A program made the position numbers and the translations under genes. DNA of 64,000 bases from Halorussus aquaticus (lineage in GTDB: Archaea > Halobacteriota > Halobacteria > Halobacteriales > Haladaptataceae): positions 310,001-374,000 of the forward strand of contig NZ_CP100401.1 in NCBI RefSeq assembly GCF_024218795.1, in the 5' to 3' direction. Below the pieces are notes generated by a model. It searched no databases, was not told the DNA's origin, and was given only the letters and a program-made list of their open reading frames with translations. Below, piece by piece: positions 60,269 to 64,000 of the stretch. Numbering within the stretch: the first letter of the stretch is position 1; each line of letters starts with the position of its first letter.

Positions 60269-61732
60269 TTACGCCGCGGTCTTGGTCGCGTTCGTGAACT
60301 CGAACCGCGCGCCGCCGGTCTCGCTCTCGCCGACCGAACACGACCACTCGTACACGTCGGCCATCTCGTGGACGAACGTCAGTCCCAGTCCCATGCCGCC
60401 GTTGTTGCCCGCCGTCGTGAATCCCGTCTCGAACACCGCCTCCCGCTCGGCGGCCGGAATACCGGCCCCGTCGTCGGCCACGTAGAATCCCGACGGGAGT
60501 TCACCGACCGTGACCGTGACGCTCTCTCCGCCGTGTTCGACGGCGTTCTCGAACAGATTCCGGAACAGGTGCCGGACGTAGGTCTCGTCGGCCTCGACGG
60601 TCCGGTCTATCTCCACTTCCAGCGTGGCGTCGGGGGCGTCCACCTCCTCCCACGCCTCGCGCGCCGCGTCCGCGAGGTCCACCGGCGCGCTCTCCGAGAG
60701 CGCCTCGCGCCCTCGCGTCACGACCAGCATCACGTCTATCATGTTCTCGATTCGGTCGAACGCTTCGGCCACGTACTCGACCGCTTCCGGGTTCGCCTCC
60801 GCGGAGAGCTGTTGGCTATAGATTTGGCCGATGGTGACGGGATTCCGAAGCTCGTGAGCGAGCAGGCTGGCGAAACTGTCGAGTCGCTCGTTCTGCTGTT
60901 CGAGTCGTCGTTCGCGCTCGTTACGCTCGGTGATGTCGCGCACGACGACGACCTTGTCGTGGAGGGCGTCGTCCTGTTCGGGCAGAACCGCGACGGTCGA
61001 TTCGACCTCCTTCGTCTCGCCCGACGCGGTCCGCACCGTCGAATCGTACGTCTTCGTCTCGGCGGTCCCTGTCCCGATGTCGCGAGTAACCTCCCGCGAC
61101 ATCGCGTCCACGTCCGTCTCCTCGGCCGCGACGAGCGACGAGGGCGAACCGACGAGTTCCTCGCGGTCGTAGCCGACTAACTCGGTGTAGGCGTCGTTGA
61201 CCAGCGTGAAGCGGCTCTCCTCGTCGACGACGAAGATGCCGTCGTTGACCGTCTCGACGATAGTGTGGTAACGTTCGAGTTCCCGACTGTAGCGCTCGGC
61301 CTCGCGCTGACGCTCTTCGGCGTCCAGCGCCCGGGTTCTGGCCCGGGCGTCGTGATATCCCATACCGAGACCCGCGACGCTGGCGAGCGCGGGGAGAACG
61401 ACGAACCCCGAGATGGGGTCGTCGAGGCTACCGAGAAGTTCCGCGGAGAGCGCGATACCGAACATGACCCCGAAAGCCCGAAGGCACCAACCGGCGACGA
61501 CGTGGAAGAGGTCCGTCCGGATGTTCGTCCCCGGAAGTCGATATCCGCAGTAGGAGAGTACGAGACCGCTCGTTCCGAGGAGGAGGGGAGAGATCAGCGC
61601 TTCGCCGACGGTCTGTTCACCGCCGGTTTGCGTGACCGCGATTCCGACTGCGACCGCGACGTAGACACCGCCGAGAGCGAGGAGGACGCGCCGCGCACCG
61701 AGGCCAGACACGACCCGTGAAACGTAGGCCAT
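60269..61732 (-). CDS. Membrane-bound PAS-domain sensor histidine kinase
   Basis: 487 residues. Four N-terminal membrane helices (~1-125) are followed by a PAS domain (YHTIVETVNDGIFVVDEESR to VVVRDITERNERERR), a HisKA dimer with phospho-acceptor in LASLLAHELRNPVTIGQIY (read FASLLAHELRNPV), and an HATPase with N-box LFRNLFENAVEHGG and G-boxes VADDGAGIP and GMGLGLTFVHEM. No receiver domain or response regulator gene is adjacent, as is common for haloarchaeal kinases. The signal is unknown. Confidence 0.93.
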   Translation of the reverse strand: MAYVSRVVSGLGARRVLLALGGVYVAVAVGIAVTQTGGEQTVGEALISPLLLGTSGLVLSYCGYRLPGTNIRTDLFHVVAGWCLRAFGVMFGIALSAELLGSLDDPISGFVVLPALASVAGLGMGYHDARARTRALDAEERQREAERYSRELERYHTIVETVNDGIFVVDEESRFTLVNDAYTELVGYDREELVGSPSSLVAAEETDVDAMSREVTRDIGTGTAETKTYDSTVRTASGETKEVESTVAVLPEQDDALHDKVVVVRDITERNERERRLEQQNERLDSFASLLAHELRNPVTIGQIYSQQLSAEANPEAVEYVAEAFDRIENMIDVMLVVTRGREALSESAPVDLADAAREAWEEVDAPDATLEVEIDRTVEADETYVRHLFRNLFENAVEHGGESVTVTVGELPSGFYVADDGAGIPAAEREAVFETGFTTAGNNGGMGLGLTFVHEMADVYEWSCSVGESETGGARFEFTNATKTAA

Positions 61733-61808
61733 CGGCGGTTACCACGGAGTGAACGGTAATTACGGTTTGGATTCGCCGGTCACGGCTTCGCCGAGTCGTC
61801 AGCCGAAG

Positions 61809-62834
61809 TTACAACTCGTCCAGCACCTCGTCGGCGAACTGCGCGAGCACCGTCCTCGCGTCGCGGTCGCTCCCCCGAATCCCGATTGCGAGGTGGTCCA
61901 CGCCCCGGTCCGCGAGCGCCCGGAAGTGTTCGACGAACCACTCGCTGCCCGCGGCGAACCCCTGATGGACGTGGTCTATCCCGGCCTCGGGGTCGGCCTT
62001 CAGATTCACCGTCGTCGCCTGCGCGAAGGGCTTGTCGCCCGCCGCCTCGCGCCAGTCGCCGACGACGCTCTCGACCGTGTTCAGGGGCATCTGGTAGTGA
62101 AGCCAGCCGTCGCCGTTGTCCGCTATCCAGTCGAGCGACTGGCGGGAGTTGCCGGTGACGAGCAGCGGAAGCGTCTCCGTGGTAGGCTTGGGAACCACGT
62201 CGAGGCTCCCGTCCAGCGTCCCGTAGGACGACTCGACTTCCGGGAACTCCTCGTCCCAGACCGTCCGGAGGACCCGGACGTGCTCGCGGAACCGCTGGCC
62301 GCGCGACGCCTCCTCGACGCCGAACGCGGCGTACTCCGGCGAGCGGTCGCCCGTGGCGACCCCAAGCACGAGGCGGCCGTCCGAGAGTCGGTCCACCGAC
62401 GCGGCCGACTTCGCGACGTGGAGGGGATGGCGGAGCGGGAGGACGATGCTCCCGGTGCCGAGCGCAACGTCGTCGGTGCGGGCCGCGACCTGCCCGAGGT
62501 AGACCCACGGGTCGTACACCTGCCCCGCGTCCCCGAACTTGGGCCAGTAGGTCGGCACGTCCCTGACCCAGAGCGCGTCGAAGCCCAGTTCCTCGGCGTA
62601 CCGGGCGAGTTCCATCTGGTCGTCCATCGGCGGCACGTCGTCCTCGGCGGTCGTGATGGGGAAGAAGAGGCCGACCGAGAGGTCGGCGTCGCCGAAGAGG
62701 CGTCTGAACCCGCGGTTCTCGTGACCGCGGTACGCGCGGTCGGAGTTCTCGCGGCCTCGGTTCTCGCGGTCGGTCACGGACGGAGAGAGGAGTTCCCGAT
62801 ACGAGAAAGCGGCGTTCCTGCAATAGTCACCCAC
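61809..62834 (-). CDS. LLM-class (F420/FMN) flavin-dependent oxidoreductase
   Basis: 341 residues. After an unusual Arg/Asn/Glu-rich N-terminus with near-repeats (DRENRGRENSDR, AYRGHENRGF), the luciferase-like barrel starts DLSVGLFFPITTAE. The family blocks MELARYAEELGFDALWVRD, AGTGSIVLPLRHPLH-type (read ALGTGSIVLPLRHPLHV) and SDGRLVLGVATGDRSPEYAA follow. It probably uses F420 or FMN. GTG at 62834 is used; GTG at 62777, after the first repeats, is an alternative. Divergent from the P450 gene by 47 bases. Confidence 0.85.
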   Translation of the reverse strand: MGDYCRNAAFSYRELLSPSVTDRENRGRENSDRAYRGHENRGFRRLFGDADLSVGLFFPITTAEDDVPPMDDQMELARYAEELGFDALWVRDVPTYWPKFGDAGQVYDPWVYLGQVAARTDDVALGTGSIVLPLRHPLHVAKSAASVDRLSDGRLVLGVATGDRSPEYAAFGVEEASRGQRFREHVRVLRTVWDEEFPEVESSYGTLDGSLDVVPKPTTETLPLLVTGNSRQSLDWIADNGDGWLHYQMPLNTVESVVGDWREAAGDKPFAQATTVNLKADPEAGIDHVHQGFAAGSEWFVEHFRALADRGVDHLAIGIRGSDRDARTVLAQFADEVLDEL

Positions 62835-62850
62835 GCTACCAATCCGGACA

Positions 62851-62857
62851 GTTTAAC
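62851..62857. promoter_or_regulatory. Single TATA-like element between the LLM oxidoreductase and P450 genes
   Basis: GTTTAAC is the only AT block in the 47 bases between the two starts. It is 25-31 bases before the P450 ATG and 17-24 before the GTG at 62834. It reads as TTTAA on one strand and TTAAA on the other. The spacing is ideal for the P450; for the oxidoreductase it would favour the later start. Confidence 0.45.
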
Positions 62858-62881
62858 GCGTCAACGTCGTAGCGAGGTAAC

Positions 62882-64000
62882 ATGAGTTCCGCTAACCCGC
62901 AGGGCCTGCAGGCGTTCCCTGAGGAACTGTCGAGTCGCGAGTCGTGGCTCGAACCCTTCGACTGGTATCGCGAGATGCGCGACGACGACCCGGTCCGGTA
63001 CGACGCCGACCGCCGGTCGTGGGACGTGTTCCGGTACGAGGACGTCAAGCGGATTCTGGACGACGACGAGACGTTCTCGGTGAATCCGCGACTCACGAGC
63101 GACTTCGTGGAACCCGACAACCCGGGCGAGGGTCTCATCTTCGACACGATGCTGTTTCAGGACCCGCCGCGCCACGACGAACTCCGGGGCGTCGTGGACG
63201 ACGAGTTCCAACCGCGGACGCTCCGGGAGCGCGAGTCGCACTTCCGGGACCTCGCGGCCGACCTGCTCGACGACGCCGTCGCGGACGGCGGCGGCCGGAT
63301 GGACGTGGTCGAGGACCTCGCCTACCCCTTCCCGGTGACTGTCATCGCCGAGTTGCTCGGCGTCCCCGCCGAGGACCGCGACCGATTCAAGCGGTGGTCC
63401 GACACCCTCGTCTCGGCCGCGAGCGACGACGAGGGCGGCGAGGAGTACGCCGAGCGCCAGCAACAGGCTCAGATGGAGATGGCCCAGTACTTCGTGGAGG
63501 CGATAGGCGACCGCCGGGAGAACCCGCGGGACGACTTGCTGTCCGAAATCGCCACTACGGAGTTGAGCGACGGCGGCACCCTGTCGCGCGAGGAAGCGCT
63601 GGGGATGTGCATCCTGTTGCTCGTGGCGGGCAACATCACGACGACGAACCTGATAGCGAACGCGGTCAGGTGTTTTGCCGAGGCCGACGCGGACCTGTTC
63701 GACCGACTCCGCGGCGACGAGCGCGGACTCACGACCGCGCTGGAGGAGACGCTACGCTATCGGTCGCCGGTGCAGGCGATGACCCGAATCGCGACCGAAG
63801 ACGTGACGATGCGCGGCGAGACCATCGAGGAGGGCGACCGAATCATCGTCTGGCTCGGGTCCGCCAACCGCGACGAGCGCCGGTTCGAGGACGCCGACGA
63901 GTTCCGGCCCGACCGGTCGCCGAACCAGCACCTCGGGTTCGGGCACGGCACCCACTACTGTCTGGGCGCGCCGCTGGCGAGACTCGAAGCCAGAATCGCG
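62882..64000 (+). CDS. Cytochrome P450 (3' truncated)
   Basis: 373 codons visible, running off the window end. It is a heme monooxygenase of the soluble type: I-helix [18 protein letters not shown] (oxygen-activation region with N in place of the usual acidic residue), K-helix E-x-x-R in [17 protein letters not shown], and the heme loop [20 protein letters not shown] with the proximal Cys. Halobacterium has a P450 of this general kind (CYP174). Redox partners are not nearby. ATG at 62882. Confidence 0.93.
   Translation, partial: MSSANPQGLQAFPEELSSRESWLEPFDWYREMRDDDPVRYDADRRSWDVFRYEDVKRILDDDETFSVNPRLTSDFVEPDNPGEGLIFDTMLFQDPPRHDELRGVVDDEFQPRTLRERESHFRDLAADLLDDAVADGGGRMDVVEDLAYPFPVTVIAELLGVPAEDRDRFKRWSDTLVSAASDDEGGEEYAERQQQAQMEMAQYFVEAIGDRRENPRDDLLSEIATTELSDGGTLSREEALGMCILLLVAGNITTTNLIANAVRCFAEADADLFDRLRGDERGLTTALEETLRYRSPVQAMTRIATEDVTMRGETIEEGDRIIVWLGSANRDERRFEDADEFRPDRSPNQHLGFGHGTHYCLGAPLARLEARIA

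Noticed and set aside
1..64000. tRNA, rRNA, CRISPR array, insertion sequence or integrated element
   Set aside because: I looked for conserved tRNA arms, regularly spaced repeats, transposase or integrase motifs and long inverted or direct terminal repeats and saw none. A profile search could still find a tRNA I missed.

Overview
The window is chromosomal DNA of a haloarchaeon (class Halobacteria). The evidence is high GC (about two-thirds by eye), acidic proteins, a transcription factor B gene, Tat signal peptides and a TatA gene. Many genes have a TATA-like element about 25 bases ahead of an ATG or GTG start with no ribosome binding site (leaderless). I cannot place the genus. No rRNA, tRNA, CRISPR array, insertion sequence or prophage block is visible. 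Both ends cut genes: cobO at the left and a cytochrome P450 at the right.

1-12.7 kb: the end of a cobalamin pathway segment (cobO, cobQ), a CBS-domain protein, a Rieske protein fused to a large helical domain, a coupled pair of unknown proteins, and a dipeptide/oligopeptide ABC importer. The importer's permease B is divergent from permease C and the two ATPases, and no solute-binding protein is present. A copper-type Lrp/TRASH regulator and a Gfo/Idh/MocA oxidoreductase follow. 12.9-23 kb: three glycosyltransferases, small membrane proteins, a membrane-anchored divergent aldo/keto reductase, a frameshifted membrane gene, a mycofactocin-type SDR and an AI-2E-family permease. 22.9-27.6 kb: heme genes hemE, hemG and hemH around a PQQ-repeat protein. 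27.7-35.5 kb: a DICT-domain sensor, an arylsulfotransferase-like propeller, a YprB-type nuclease, a 40-residue zinc-ribbon protein, GNAT, a trypsin-like Tat protein and a Xaa-Pro peptidase.

35.5-43.4 kb: an E1 alpha/beta pair of a 2-oxoacid dehydrogenase without E2 or E3, tfb, a CPBP protease, tatA, a solitary sufB and a small HTH protein. 43.4-55.1 kb: gamma-glutamyltranspeptidase, then remains of a cyclic amidohydrolase and of a molybdenum-hydroxylase 2Fe-2S subunit. Beyond these lie intact genes that fit purine/nucleobase catabolism: a TrmB-type regulator with an upstream palindrome, an NCS2 permease preceded by a possible leader ORF, a MobA/MocA-like nucleotidyltransferase and XdhC. I read this as a nucleobase-degradation locus that has lost catalytic genes here. 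55.2-64 kb: a sugar epimerase, a Tat lipoprotein, a TPP enzyme, membrane proteins, a PAS histidine kinase, an LLM flavin oxidoreductase and the P450.

Most of the window is ordinary core haloarchaeal chromosome. I found no clear new defence or mobile system. The points that most deserve follow-up are the decayed nucleobase locus, the possible leader ORF of the permease, the palindrome ahead of the TrmB gene, the Rieske fusion, the anchored aldo/keto reductase, and several very small genes.
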